Shown here: piece by piece, positions 54,969 to 64,000 of the stretch
How positions within the stretch are numbered: position 1 is the first letter of the stretch
Layout of the letters: each line of letters begins with the position of its first letter
Assembly (NCBI GenBank): GCA_033964015.1
Contig: JAWWUD010000101.1
Coordinates: 372,001-436,000, forward strand
Source: Scolanthus callimorphus
Taxonomy: Eukaryota > Cnidaria > Anthozoa > Actiniaria > Edwardsiidae
Length of the DNA stretch: 64,000 nucleotides
Reading direction: 5' to 3'
The notes under the pieces: generated by a model
Told to the model about the DNA's origin: nothing
The model's input: the letters and a program-made list of their open reading frames with translations, nothing else
Database searches by the model: none
Translations under genes and position numbers: made by a program

Positions 54969-55440
54969 ATGTCAAGACGGGTCACGACAGGCCAGTGAAG
55001 ATTAGGGACTATTTTACTGATACGAGCGATGACAACACCTAGATTTCAGAACGACTCTCACGAACGAACCACGGGAAATCCAATGCTATGGTTAACAATG
55101 ATTTATTCGCAACTCTCGGACTAATAATTCTCAGCGTAGTACTGTCTCGTATCGTAATTGTAAAATATCGGTCCCGAACTGTGCCCAAAGGTTACCAATA
55201 GGTGCCAAGACGATTTTACCAACCTTTCTCCTTTGGATTCACGATTACTACTGACTAAAGACCTAAATGCACAATAGTTATTCCGACTCGGGACGTGAGA
55301 GCGGTAAATTCCTAAGCTATAAAGTAATCACAAAATCAATACTTTTTTGGCTAAGACTAAAAACTAACAAACCACAAAAAGATCATAAGATAAACAAATA
55401 ATACTAGAAGTATCTCAAGGAAGTTGTCGGTTCCTTTACA
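54969..55440 (-). repeat. probable 3' LTR of the second BEL/Pao copy
   Basis: On minus, a purine-rich AGGGGAGCCA is followed by TGTAAAGGAACCGACAAC, a plausible PPT and LTR start. AATAAA on minus occurs near 55105. The outer end at about 54969 is a guess, and no matching second LTR was found, so this is tentative. Confidence 0.35.
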
Positions 55441-55593
55441 TGGCTCCCCTGAAATACAAAGGTATTCACTAATCAATGTTCATAAAATCAAAGTCCATAT
55501 ATCAATGTCCGTATTTCAGCTATATTAATCTATACTAAACTAACTAAAGTTACCGTTGTTGCTCCTCGGCTGGGATGTACCCTGGTCTGCTTA
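55441..55593 (-). other. 3' untranslated part of second BEL/Pao copy
   Basis: Sequence between the pol stop and the presumed LTR. No frame. Confidence 0.35.
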
Positions 55594-55998
55594 TCATCCG
55601 TCAGCTCCAGACATCAGTACTACCAGCTTCTGCACGGGGCGGTCCAGGAATCGCGGCGCGCTGATCCTCTTGCCCTTCTTGTCCAGAGAGCCGTCCGCAA
55701 GGGCTAACTGGACTGTACGAACTCGACCATCCTGACTTTTGTTGACAGTAGACACACGCGCAAGCTCCCATTGGCTGCGTGCTGCGTTGTCGTCCTTGAT
55801 GATGACTATGTCGCCAACGGCAACGTCCCTATGTGGCTTGGTCCACTTCTGACGCTGTTGTAGACTCAACAGGTACTCTTTTCGCCATCGAGACCAAAAT
55901 TCATTGGCCAAGTGCTGCACTCGCCTCCAGCGCGCTCTACAATACATGTCTGCAGACGCGAAAACGCCCGGTGGAGACAACACAATCTTTGACTTCAT
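55594..55998 (-). pseudogene. BEL/Pao integrase C-terminal fragment
   Basis: 134 codons with WRRVQHLANEFWSRWRKEYL, GDIVIIKDDNAARSQWELAR and a final RPVQKLVVL, the typical DUF5641-like tail of BEL/Pao integrases. It is one base out of frame with the preceding 987-codon part. Confidence 0.8.
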
Positions 55999-58958
55999 GG
56001 TAAGAATGTGACTAGGTGTAAGGGAGTGAGAGTGAGAGTGTCGACAGCTAGAGGGCGACTATTGACAATGGCCTCTGCTTCACACATCAGAGTCCTTAGT
56101 GACTCGTCGTCAAGTTGTGTGGCGTTACTTCTAAGGAGTGCATCGAGTACGTTACGCACTGACCTTATTTGGCGTTCCCAAACTCCTCCCATGTGACTCG
56201 CGTGGGGAACATTCATCTTGAAGTTGATCCAGTCACAGTTCAGCTTCAACAATTCTCCCTTAATTTTCTGGTGATCCATTTCATCCAGAGCTTGCTTTAG
56301 CTCACGCCGAGCGCCCACGAAGTTGGTTGCTTGGTCCGACCTCAGCTGCCTGATAGGTCCACGACGACAGATGAAGCGACGGAGCGCGTTGATGAAACTA
56401 TCAGTGTCCAGAGAGGCTGCTGTTTCTAAGTGGATAGCTCTAGAAGCCAAACATGTAAATAGAACGCCATATCTCTTGGCACTACTTCTACCTTGCTTTA
56501 TTAGCCAGGGCCCAAAATAATCTACCGCACAATTTGTGAACGCCGGAGCATCTTCTAACCTATCTTCTGGTAGGTCTGCCATCTTCTGCTCGTGCACAGG
56601 CGCGCGCAATCTGCGACATGTGACGCACTTTGCTAGTAGACTACCTATTGCGCTAGTAGCCCCAACAATCCAATACCCATTTGCGCGAATTTCACCAAGT
56701 GTAATTGCACGACCTTGATGTTTTGTGCTCTCGTGAAAGTGACGAATCAGAAGCACTGTCACGTGACTATCCTTAGGCAGCACTACAGGAAACTTAGCAT
56801 TCTCCGTCAAGTCTGGCGCGCGTCTTAAGCGACCACCAACTCGCAGAACTCCATCGGAACTAAGTATCGGATCTAACTTAGAAAGCGCACTTGTCTTACT
56901 TAGCGCGACTTTCGAGTTCAAAGCAGCGATTTCTTCTTTGAACGATTTGGCTTGAACTGCTTTAATTATGAGGTTTTCAGCTTCCAAAATATCACTGACC
57001 TCCAACTCTGGTTTCACGTCTCTTTTCTTTGCAACTCTGCTGCGAAGAATCTTAACATAACGAATACATAGCGCAACTACTTTCTTTGCGCGATGCCAGT
57101 TTGAAAAGGAGCTTATGCGGCTTACCAGGTCAGCGGGCTGGCTTGCTGCTGCTGTTGCCATAGCAACGACTTTCTTCACCTCTGGATCGTTACCATCTAG
57201 CATTTCCTGGTTCTTGTTACCAGGCGACGCATCGGTAGGCCACTCACTCTCGTCCTTCCACAGGAATGCCGGTCCCGTTAGCCAGTTGGACTTCCTAAGC
57301 TCGTGAGCCTTGAGACCTCGTGACGCGTGATCCGCCGGGTTGTCCTTGGTGTCAACGTAACGCCATGGATGAGTTGCTGTGACGTCATGGATCTGTTGAA
57401 CTCGGTTAGCAACAAATGTGTGAAATCTTCTACTCTCATTGCTTATGTATCCTAACACGACTTTGCTGTCAGTCCAAAACGTCTCCTTAACTTCGGGGTA
57501 CTCGAGCTCTTGTCGCACTTGCTGACTTATCTTAACGCTTGCGGTGGCAGCGGTTAACTCTAATCTCGGGATTGTAATTTGTTTAAGGGGGGTGACTCTT
57601 GACTTACCAAGCACCAGTGAGCAGTGAATCTTTCCTTGCTCGTTGACCAACCTCACATAGCTGCACTGCCCATAGCCTTTGACGCTTGCGTCTGAGAAGT
57701 GGTGTAGCTCTGTTGTTACTGTGGTTCCGAAACTCGGTGGCTTGTAGCAACGAAGGATGGTGATGTTTTGCAACTGTTGCAACTCCAGTCGCCACTTCTC
57801 CCATCGGGCCTTTATCTCTTCTGGTATTGGGTCATCCCAATCCACCTTACCCTTACACAACTCTTGGAGCACGCTCTTACCTTCCAGCAAGAGGGGTGCC
57901 ACGAACCCGAGAGGATCGAAGATTGAACTTACTGTGGAGAGTATCCCTCTTCTAGTGCATGGCTTGTCTTGTAGACGAATGCGAAACTGAAAGGAATCAG
58001 ACTCAACACACCATTCCACACCCAGTGCTCTTTCAACTGGGAGTGAGTCCAAATCTAAGTTGAGATTCTTCCAATCTTCCGCCCTGTCCCTTGGGGGTAT
58101 GTTCTTAATGACATCTTTGTCGTTACTTTTAAACTTATGAAGGTTAAAACCTCCGCGCTTACACATTTCCTTGACTGATATTATAAGATCATTGGCTTCT
58201 TCGACAGTTGCGCAACTCTTTAAACCGTCGTCGACATAAAAATCTTTGCTGATAAATTGCGCTGCCGCAGTTCCTAACTCAGCTTCGTTATCTTCCGCGG
58301 TTTTCTTTAGCGCAAAGTTCGCGCATCCAGGCGAGGATGTTGCGCCAAACAAGTGCACTGTCATGCGATATTCGATCGGGTCTTTACTCGTATCCCCTCC
58401 TTCCCACCAGAGGAAACGTAAATAATCTCTGTGTTCCTCGTTCACCATTACTTGGTAAAACATGGACTCTATGTCACATGTAAATGCTATGGGCTCTTTT
58501 CGAAAACGGCAGAGAACCCCTACAAGGTTGTTTGTCAGATCTGGGCCTTCGAGTAGGTGCTTATTGAGAGATTCCCCTTTGTACTCAAAAGCGCAGTTAA
58601 AAACGCAGCGAATGGTTTGTTTCTTTGGGTGCCTTACTCCGTGGTGGGGAATTCTCCATGCCTTGCTTGACCCCTCCTCCCCCCGCTGCTCACCTGGTGC
58701 GTCGGCTACTGGTTCAGCGTATCCGTGCGCGATCATCTTTTCCATGAAGGCGACGTACTCTTCTTTGTACTTCTTATCTGCTGAAAACTTATGCTTCAAA
58801 CGCATTAGGTGGCGCAAAACAATGTCTCTGTTGTTTGGGAGACTGACATTGGGTTGTTTGAAGGGAAGGGGAAGCTGGTAATGACCATCAGAAAGCCCTT
58901 TGATCCCGTTTTCTGCTATATCAAGAAAGCGTCTATCCTCTCTTGAGAGTCCTAACAA
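55995..58958 (-). CDS. BEL/Pao pol fragment (RT-RNase H-integrase), longest open part
   Basis: 987 codons. The RT has CDIESMFYQV (motif A Asp) and FYVDDGLKS (catalytic). RNase H has FSDASVKGYGQ and FWTDSKV. The integrase has a Cys/His region (HFHESTKHQGR..C..C), AVDYFGPW (Asp), RSDQATNFVG (Asp) and GGVWERQIRS (Glu). It ends prematurely through a frameshift at LTPLHL; the remainder lies in the frame 55998-55594. Catalytic residues are intact although the element is broken. Confidence 0.85.
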   Translation of the reverse strand: MLGLSREDRRFLDIAENGIKGLSDGHYQLPLPFKQPNVSLPNNRDIVLRHLMRLKHKFSADKKYKEEYVAFMEKMIAHGYAEPVADAPGEQRGEEGSSKAWRIPHHGVRHPKKQTIRCVFNCAFEYKGESLNKHLLEGPDLTNNLVGVLCRFRKEPIAFTCDIESMFYQVMVNEEHRDYLRFLWWEGGDTSKDPIEYRMTVHLFGATSSPGCANFALKKTAEDNEAELGTAAAQFISKDFYVDDGLKSCATVEEANDLIISVKEMCKRGGFNLHKFKSNDKDVIKNIPPRDRAEDWKNLNLDLDSLPVERALGVEWCVESDSFQFRIRLQDKPCTRRGILSTVSSIFDPLGFVAPLLLEGKSVLQELCKGKVDWDDPIPEEIKARWEKWRLELQQLQNITILRCYKPPSFGTTVTTELHHFSDASVKGYGQCSYVRLVNEQGKIHCSLVLGKSRVTPLKQITIPRLELTAATASVKISQQVRQELEYPEVKETFWTDSKVVLGYISNESRRFHTFVANRVQQIHDVTATHPWRYVDTKDNPADHASRGLKAHELRKSNWLTGPAFLWKDESEWPTDASPGNKNQEMLDGNDPEVKKVVAMATAAASQPADLVSRISSFSNWHRAKKVVALCIRYVKILRSRVAKKRDVKPELEVSDILEAENLIIKAVQAKSFKEEIAALNSKVALSKTSALSKLDPILSSDGVLRVGGRLRRAPDLTENAKFPVVLPKDSHVTVLLIRHFHESTKHQGRAITLGEIRANGYWIVGATSAIGSLLAKCVTCRRLRAPVHEQKMADLPEDRLEDAPAFTNCAVDYFGPWLIKQGRSSAKRYGVLFTCLASRAIHLETAASLDTDSFINALRRFICRRGPIRQLRSDQATNFVGARRELKQALDEMDHQKIKGELLKLNCDWINFKMNVPHASHMGGVWERQIRSVRNVLDALLRSNATQLDDESLRTLMCEAEAIVNSRPLAVDTLTLTPLHLVTFLP

Positions 58959-59986
58959 GCTTCTTTCTTTCTTTCCGAGAAGTCTTGTTCGAAAAACTTT
59001 CTTATGGTTTCAGGTTGTATAACCTCCTTTGTATTTGATTGCAATACAAAACTTAGAGTATTGCGTGACTCAGGGACAACCTCACGTGCCATGACTCTGT
59101 TGCACGTGATTGGCTCCTGATCACTGTCCTTACTTGTGTCTACTGGGCCTACTATGCCCCAACCGAGAAGGGTGCGTAATGCATAGGGGCCCTCCCCGCT
59201 TCCCAAAATTACCTCCTTTGGCTTCAGTGCGCGGGACAGTTGCATCGTATAAGAAGACCAACCTCTGCGTCCTCTTGTAGTTCTGGTATTCTTTCTTTAT
59301 CCGCTTGAGGCGTGGCCATTTTCCCGCCATTTCTCGAGTGGGAATCTGGTCCCTTCTGGATGGAATACTTTCTCTGGTGTAGGTCTTGGGTAGCTCTATC
59401 CCCACTTGACCATCCAAACGATTGACCACCAAGCCTTCGATTTTCTTGACTGGGATTTCTTCCTTTCCCAGCATGGTACTCAACTGTAGGGTGGTATCTG
59501 GGCCGTCAACACCAAGTTCCTGCTGGACGCTTGTCTTGATGAAGGTTGTGTCACTGGCGTCATCCAGCAGGGCATAGACCTTCAATTGCTTTTCGGGCCT
59601 GTCTCTGTGGTGAAGATAAACTGGGAGTATCATGCAGTTAGTAACAACACCACCTTGGCTAGTACTACTATTGGTAACGGCGACGTTAGGACTAGTTTCG
59701 TCACTTGGTGTGGGCGGGGCAGGCTCATTTGTACTGGGTTGGGGTTTGGTAATGTGAAGAGGGGTGGGTGGCGTTTTCCACACACATCACAGGTCAATCT
59801 TTCTTTACAATTCTTTGAGATATGACCCTTTAGTAAACAACCAAAGCACAATGGACTAGTTTGGATAAAACTCTTCCGTTCTTCTAGAGACTTTTCTCTG
59901 AACTTTCTACATTTTTCCAGAGTGTGTGTGTTGCTTTCACACAAGAGACATGAAAACGAGGCTGGAGTACTGTTTGACCCTTGCAT
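58952..59986 (-). pseudogene. BEL/Pao zinc-knuckle and protease region, frameshifted
   Basis: Three overlapping frames: a CX2CX4HX4C knuckle plus a CDVCGKRHPP motif (59986-59630), a retropepsin-like LLDDASDTTF with surrounding DUF1758-like residues (59783-59130), and GSGEGPYALRTLLGWGIVGP (59245-58952), the protease-to-RT linker. Each switch marks an indel. Confidence 0.75.
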
Positions 59987-60039
59987 GGGCGGTGACTTAG
60001 CTTGCGGTTTGCTTTCACCCAGGGTGGCTAGGCTGGATC

Positions 60040-60652
60040 CTACAGGCTTGGGGGACGCTTGAGGGAGCTTGTCTTATCTAACGCCATTTTTCTCAATCCT
60101 TTCAATTTATCCGGGGAAAAAATGGGATCATTCGCTAGGTCTGACTCTTCCCTGACGAACTTCACAAATTCATGGAAATTTACAACTTTGACAGGGTCTT
60201 TCCTAGCTACGTGCGCCTGGCGGCACCACTTAACCCCCGAATATGAAGGAAGCTTGGCACTCAACTCCTTCAAAATTGAGACGAGTCAAGTTCGTTCATG
60301 GAGTGTGTGACCTTCATGGCTTCCTCGCACCGAACGAGAAAGTCGGCGTAGACGGTGTTTCTGTGACCGGTGTTTCTGAGATCGGTGTTTCGGTGTTCGG
60401 TGTTTCGTCCAGTCGTTCTGCCTCGCGTCGCGCTTTCATACTCTTTAACTCGCCCTTCAAAACTGATACTTCTCCTTCTCTGGACTCAGCTTCCAACTTT
60501 TTCCTCTTGACTTCTTTCAGGGTCTTCTTATATTCATTACTAAGAACGGGAATACGACTCATTCGTCTGATAGTTTTGGCTGATTTCGCTTTCTTCTCCT
60601 CGCTCGCCATGTTTACTCGATGTGTGATTTTTATTTCGCAGTCCTCCCCCAT
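60040..60652 (-). pseudogene. BEL/Pao gag remnant
   Basis: 60652-60314 encodes a 112-residue Lys/Glu-rich start with a coiled-coil character and a Thr/Pro repeat near its end. 60273-60040 gives LPSYSGVKWCRQAHVARKD and FVREESDLANDPIFSP, a late gag segment. The DUF1759-type core expected between them is missing. Confidence 0.7.
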
Positions 60653-62149
60653 GACAATTTTAGGTGTCGACCAAACTTTCCCCAGCCTACCCGGGGTGCA
60701 GTGACAAGTCCCCAGGGGTGAAGTCTCATGTCCATACTAATCGATATATGGCTGGCAACTCCTCATTTGTCTTGCCTCCCCGCCCCCCTTCGTAATTTTT
60801 TGTCGCTAACCCACAGGAAGCTCAATTTCCTGTTTCCTGTTTCCGTTCTTCCTTTTCTAAGCGGAGTTGCCTGCGGAGGAGGCTAAGTTCTGTACGCCAT
60901 AAACTTTTTCTAGCGTACTGCATAGCTCATTCTCATTTCCAAATCCACACTTTCAAACCGGAAATACGGGAAAAACGGTTTAAAAATAGCTAAAACTCCC
61001 CCTTCTTATTCCTTCCTATCCCGATTGTTACAAACCTGCACTACAGTTATTACGTTTCTTGGAAAATGACACCGATATATGGCGATACAACCAAATGCAA
61101 AATGTTCGAACACTTTGCCGAGAGAACACGCTCTCCCTGCCCTCCCTTCAATGTTGTCCAAAATTGTGTCCAGTATTTTTCCGCTCAACATTGGGAGGGG
61201 AAAGAAGGACAAGGTGTTCCAACAACTTATGCATGTGGTTGTAGGTCAGAGGCGCCCTCTGAGAACCAAGAATGCAGGCTTCGTTACCGTGCTCTGGAAA
61301 AAATTAAAAGGTTTTATACAGCAACATTATGGCATATTTAAACTTGTCTTCGGCTTGTTCGGGATACTGACCGGATGCGATTTATGAGCTTTTCCGTCTT
61401 CTTTGGGATATTTCAAAACATTTTGATTGCTTACAAATGTGACGGTGAGGTTGTCGGCCAAACCATACATTTAACGTTCGATTGTTTCGCTTCTTGTCTT
61501 TTCACGCTGTACTGATCACACCGTTGTGTGTGATAGCCATTTGAGACTCCCTTTTTTGTGGTTTCGTCCTCCGTTTGGCCCGATGTGATGTTGCAGCTTT
61601 TCCGTCTTGATTCCAATATTTGAACTTGTGGATCTGTGCTGTGATCTGTGTGTCAGTTTGCTGGTGGCTTGGTACCATATAATTAACTTTCGGCTGAAGT
61701 TTCGCTTCTTACAAGTACTTTCGTCTTTCAATACAATACAACATATTAGCATCAGCGTGGTGGTTCACTAAACGAACAAGATGTTTAGCCCCACATCCAA
61801 CCATGACAGACGCGTTTGTGACTTTATTGAAATGAGCTATGCCCGCCGAATTTATCGTTTATAGAGACAGGCCTAAGGGAGGCCAAACAAGCCAGAAAGC
61901 CTAATCCAGGCCAAACGTGCGGAACAGGCGAATCGGGACAAACTTGCTGAGTCACTGTCTACTCTCTGCGAAGGCCTCTCAAAAGTTTAAGCTTGCCAGG
62001 TGATGTCACAATAGATGTTCAAGCTCCAACAATCAAAATTCGACCTTTTGTCTGCGTATACATAGAGGTCGCTCGCGTCAATCCACTCAGTCAGTCGTTG
62101 ACCTTCGAAGAGTGCAGTTCAAGTCATAAAAGGTCCTCTAGCAGCAAAG
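60653..62149. other. no supported gene; 5' LTR of second BEL/Pao copy not found
   Basis: GGTCGACACC on minus (about 60665-60675), just upstream of the gag ATG, could be part of a primer-binding site. No sequence here repeats the presumed 3' LTR. The overlapping 60-100-codon frames at 61059-61387 have no family features. Confidence 0.4.
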
Positions 62150-62458
62150 ATGACTTTCGCCTGCGATACCTGTGGCCAGCAGTTTACGCAAGAAACAAAT
62201 GTAGTCCATCGAAAGAAGACCGTTCACGGTAACCAGTCTTTCATCTGTGAGCGCTGTCACCAACCATTCTCCCAAAAAGATGCTCTCAAACATTCATAAG
62301 ATATAGAACCTAGGTGTCAGCACTGCAGTTGCAAGATTTACCACAAGGATAAGTTGTGTGAGCACGAGGAAATTTGTGGGTATTTTAAGCAGGATTTCAA
62401 AAGAAAAAGTGAAAACGAAGACGAGGAACAGTCCCTGAAAAAACAGGAGCCAAAGTGA
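62150..62458 (+). pseudogene. three-zinc-finger frame with one in-frame stop
   Basis: From the ATG at 62150: FACDTCGQQF...H.....H (finger 1), FICERCHQPFSQKDALKH (finger 2), a TAA at 62297-62299, then in the same frame PRCQHCSCKIYHKDKLCEHE plus EIC (finger 3, Cys-Cys-His-Cys type). A Lys/Glu-rich tail ends at TGA 62456. The stop replaces the second His region of finger 2. C2H2 arrays usually bind DNA or RNA. It may be a relic of a retroelement-borne zinc-finger frame or of a host gene; I cannot tell which. Confidence 0.6.
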
Positions 62459-63209
62459 ATCAGGTCGGAGATGGAGACACCGTGGTTGATGTGAAAAAAA
62501 TTTCAACGGTACACTGTACTGTGTCTCCAAATGTTAGAGCAGTATGAGGCCAGTGATCTATTCCAGGCGATTGGCATGCTACGTGTTTTGTTTGGCTTTT
62601 AAACAAACATGATTGGAACTTGAAACTGTTTATCAGGCATTTCTTTGAAGGTGGAATTTAAATTTTTCACACATTTTAAAATAGAACTCTGTGTTCGGAA
62701 TTTTATATTACCATAGACAGCCCTGTGAACATGTAGCATTCTTTTCATCCTGAGGTTTTCATCTGAAATTGCTCCTGTCTGTGCTGCGAGAATTTTTTGG
62801 TCAATTTTGAATTTGGCACTTACAAATATTGATCATGCAGCTAGTGTAGTGTAGCCAAACACAAATCCTGGACATTGGTTTCTGTACCTGATTCTTTTTC
62901 AAGTAAGAGAAAGGAAAGCTAGAGGTGCTTGTTTTCTGAAATGTGTGATTTCAGAAATTGTCCATAACTGTACACCTCTCTTTCAAATCAAAACAAATCA
63001 AATGAAATCAATTTACTCATAAGGCTATTATCAGTTGGAGTTATATACAGAGTATAGGTTTGGAGTGAGTTTATATTTTGGTAGAAAAAAAGTGCGAGCA
63101 GGGACCCATTGAACTATCCAATTATCTAGTTAGCCTCCCTAACTATTAAAAGTTTTTTTTGAGCAGATGGAAAAGAACGCTGAACCCTCCCCCCAAAAGA
63201 AAGAAAAAC
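62459..63209. other. non-coding
   Basis: No gene or clear repeat. Confidence 0.4.
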
Positions 63210-63266
63210 ATATATATATAAGAGATAAGCTCTCTGGATAAGCTCTTATATATATATATATAAGAG
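63210..63266. repeat. AT-rich palindrome
   Basis: TATATATATAAGAGATAAGC and AGATAAGCTC-type arms mirror GCTCTTATATATATATATAT around CTCTGGAT. A cruciform-prone simple repeat. Confidence 0.6.
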
Positions 63267-63314
63267 TTTATCCAGGTTATTAGTACAGCAGATGAATAAT
63301 TTATGGTTCTCTAT

Positions 63315-64000
63315 TTAGTCATTGAACAAACAGTAGATGATGCTTAGCAAGTTTTGGAAAAGCAAAGATGCTAGAATCCTTAATCCGAGATGGTAAATCT
63401 TTCCAGATATCAGACGCCATAAAAAAATTGATTGCTTGCCTATATTTGTTCTTACTCTGGGTTTGCAGAGATTTTTATTTGCAGCATATCTTGTGTTGTA
63501 TTTATGCACACTACTAGCATATTGAAAAGTATCGTGAAAAACTTCAGGCAGGATACCTTTGTGCCATGAATAAACAAATTTCAAGGCATGAAGTTGATAA
63601 ACATGATCTATCTAATAAGTGTAACAGGGGTTTTGCTTTCTCAGTTTCTTTCCCATGTGTGCAAGCAAAGAACATTAGTCTTACTATATGATTTTGCTTT
63701 GTTTGAAGTTTGTTTAAATTTGTTTTATAAGTACTCCCCATGCAAGTATTCCATATGAGATATATGGATAAATAAGGTTATAGTATATCTGTTTCAATTG
63801 TTGGATAGAAAGATAGTGCCTTAATGTCGAAATTATTCCTGTATTTCTAGAAATTCGAGAGCGAATAAGGCAATATGATTTTTCCATGTAAGATGTTTAT
63901 CTAACATTATTCCTAGATATTTAATACACTTCTTTCGCTCCAACAATTGTAAAGAGCCATCATAATCCACTAGATGGATATTAAGGGTGATGTCTCTTTT
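63315..64000 (-). pseudogene. LINE C-terminal relic, continues beyond window
   Basis: Minus-strand peptides in order: CIKYLGIMLDKHLTWKNHI (about 63930-63880), IYYNLIYPYISYGILAWG (about 63790-63735), LKFVYSWHKGILPEVFHDTF (about 63590-63530) and VHKYNTRYAANKNL (about 63515-63475). This is the order found after the catalytic core of CR1/Jockey-like reverse transcriptases. Several frameshifts separate them. The RT core would lie beyond position 64000. Confidence 0.7.

Larger units (their letters stand above)
55594..60652 (-). pseudogene. second BEL/Pao gag-pol, frameshifted and internally deleted
   Basis: Minus-strand frames in order are 60652-60314 (charged coiled-coil gag start), 60273-60040 (LPSYSGVKWCRQA gag region), 59986-59630 (zinc knuckle CFGCLLKGHISKNC), 59783-59130 (protease-like LLDDASDTTF), 59245-58952, 58958-55995 (RT, RNase H, integrase) and 55998-55594 (integrase C-terminus). 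The parts are in different frames, so at least four or five indels have occurred. Most of the DUF1759-type gag domain seems missing between the first two parts. It differs markedly from the young element at 45.5-53.7 kb and belongs to another BEL/Pao lineage. Confidence 0.85.

Overview
This window looks like a transposon-dense piece of an animal nuclear genome, most likely an anthozoan cnidarian such as a stony coral or sea anemone. That is an inference from the element mix: BEL/Pao, Penelope-like and CR1/RTE-like elements, abundant palindromic MITEs, RecQ-like and DUF6589-like genes, and AT-rich intergenic DNA with spliceosomal introns. I recognise no host housekeeping gene, tRNA or rRNA. Almost every coding segment belongs to, or is a relic of, a mobile element.

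Layout. 1-13.8 kb: short foldback/MITE elements, a Penelope-like relic with a GIY-YIG domain (3.6-4.5 kb, minus), a hAT-like MITE with target duplication (6.37-6.69 kb), a LINE relic (6.9-7.4 kb) and a cluster of 14-bp palindromes (7.4-7.8 kb). 13.83-18.03 kb: a satellite composite, with a 48-bp minisatellite of about 48 copies between AT-rich palindromic arrays (66-bp unit on the left), bounded by a 13-bp inverted repeat. 18.27-18.59 kb: a Harbinger-like MITE. 20.3-21.4 kb: a broken transposase-like gene.

The most interesting object is 26408-37982. It is an 11.6-kb segment bounded by near-identical inverted repeats of about 0.2 kb and an exact 9-bp direct repeat, which is the signature of one DNA-transposon insertion. 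It carries two convergent intron-containing genes. On the plus strand (28392-30834) is a RecQ-family helicase. On the minus strand (37551-31454) is an eight-exon gene for a protein of about 1,000 residues that resembles the DUF6589 family and contains C2H2 zinc fingers. All seven of its splice junctions keep frame. Each gene has one or two tiny indels, so this copy is recent but probably damaged.

38-45 kb: MITEs, a Tc1-like HTH relic and three LINE relics. 45550-53721: a complete, apparently very young BEL/Pao retrotransposon with 875/874-bp LTRs, a 5-bp target duplication and one intact 2,040-aa gag-pol frame. 55-60.65 kb: a second, older, frameshifted BEL/Pao copy on the minus strand, with a gag deletion and no recognisable 5' LTR. 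62.15-62.46 kb: a zinc-finger frame interrupted by one stop codon. 63.3-64 kb: another LINE relic that runs off the window.

The genes do not form a host pathway. The coherent functional units are the RecQ/DUF6589 element and the young BEL/Pao element.
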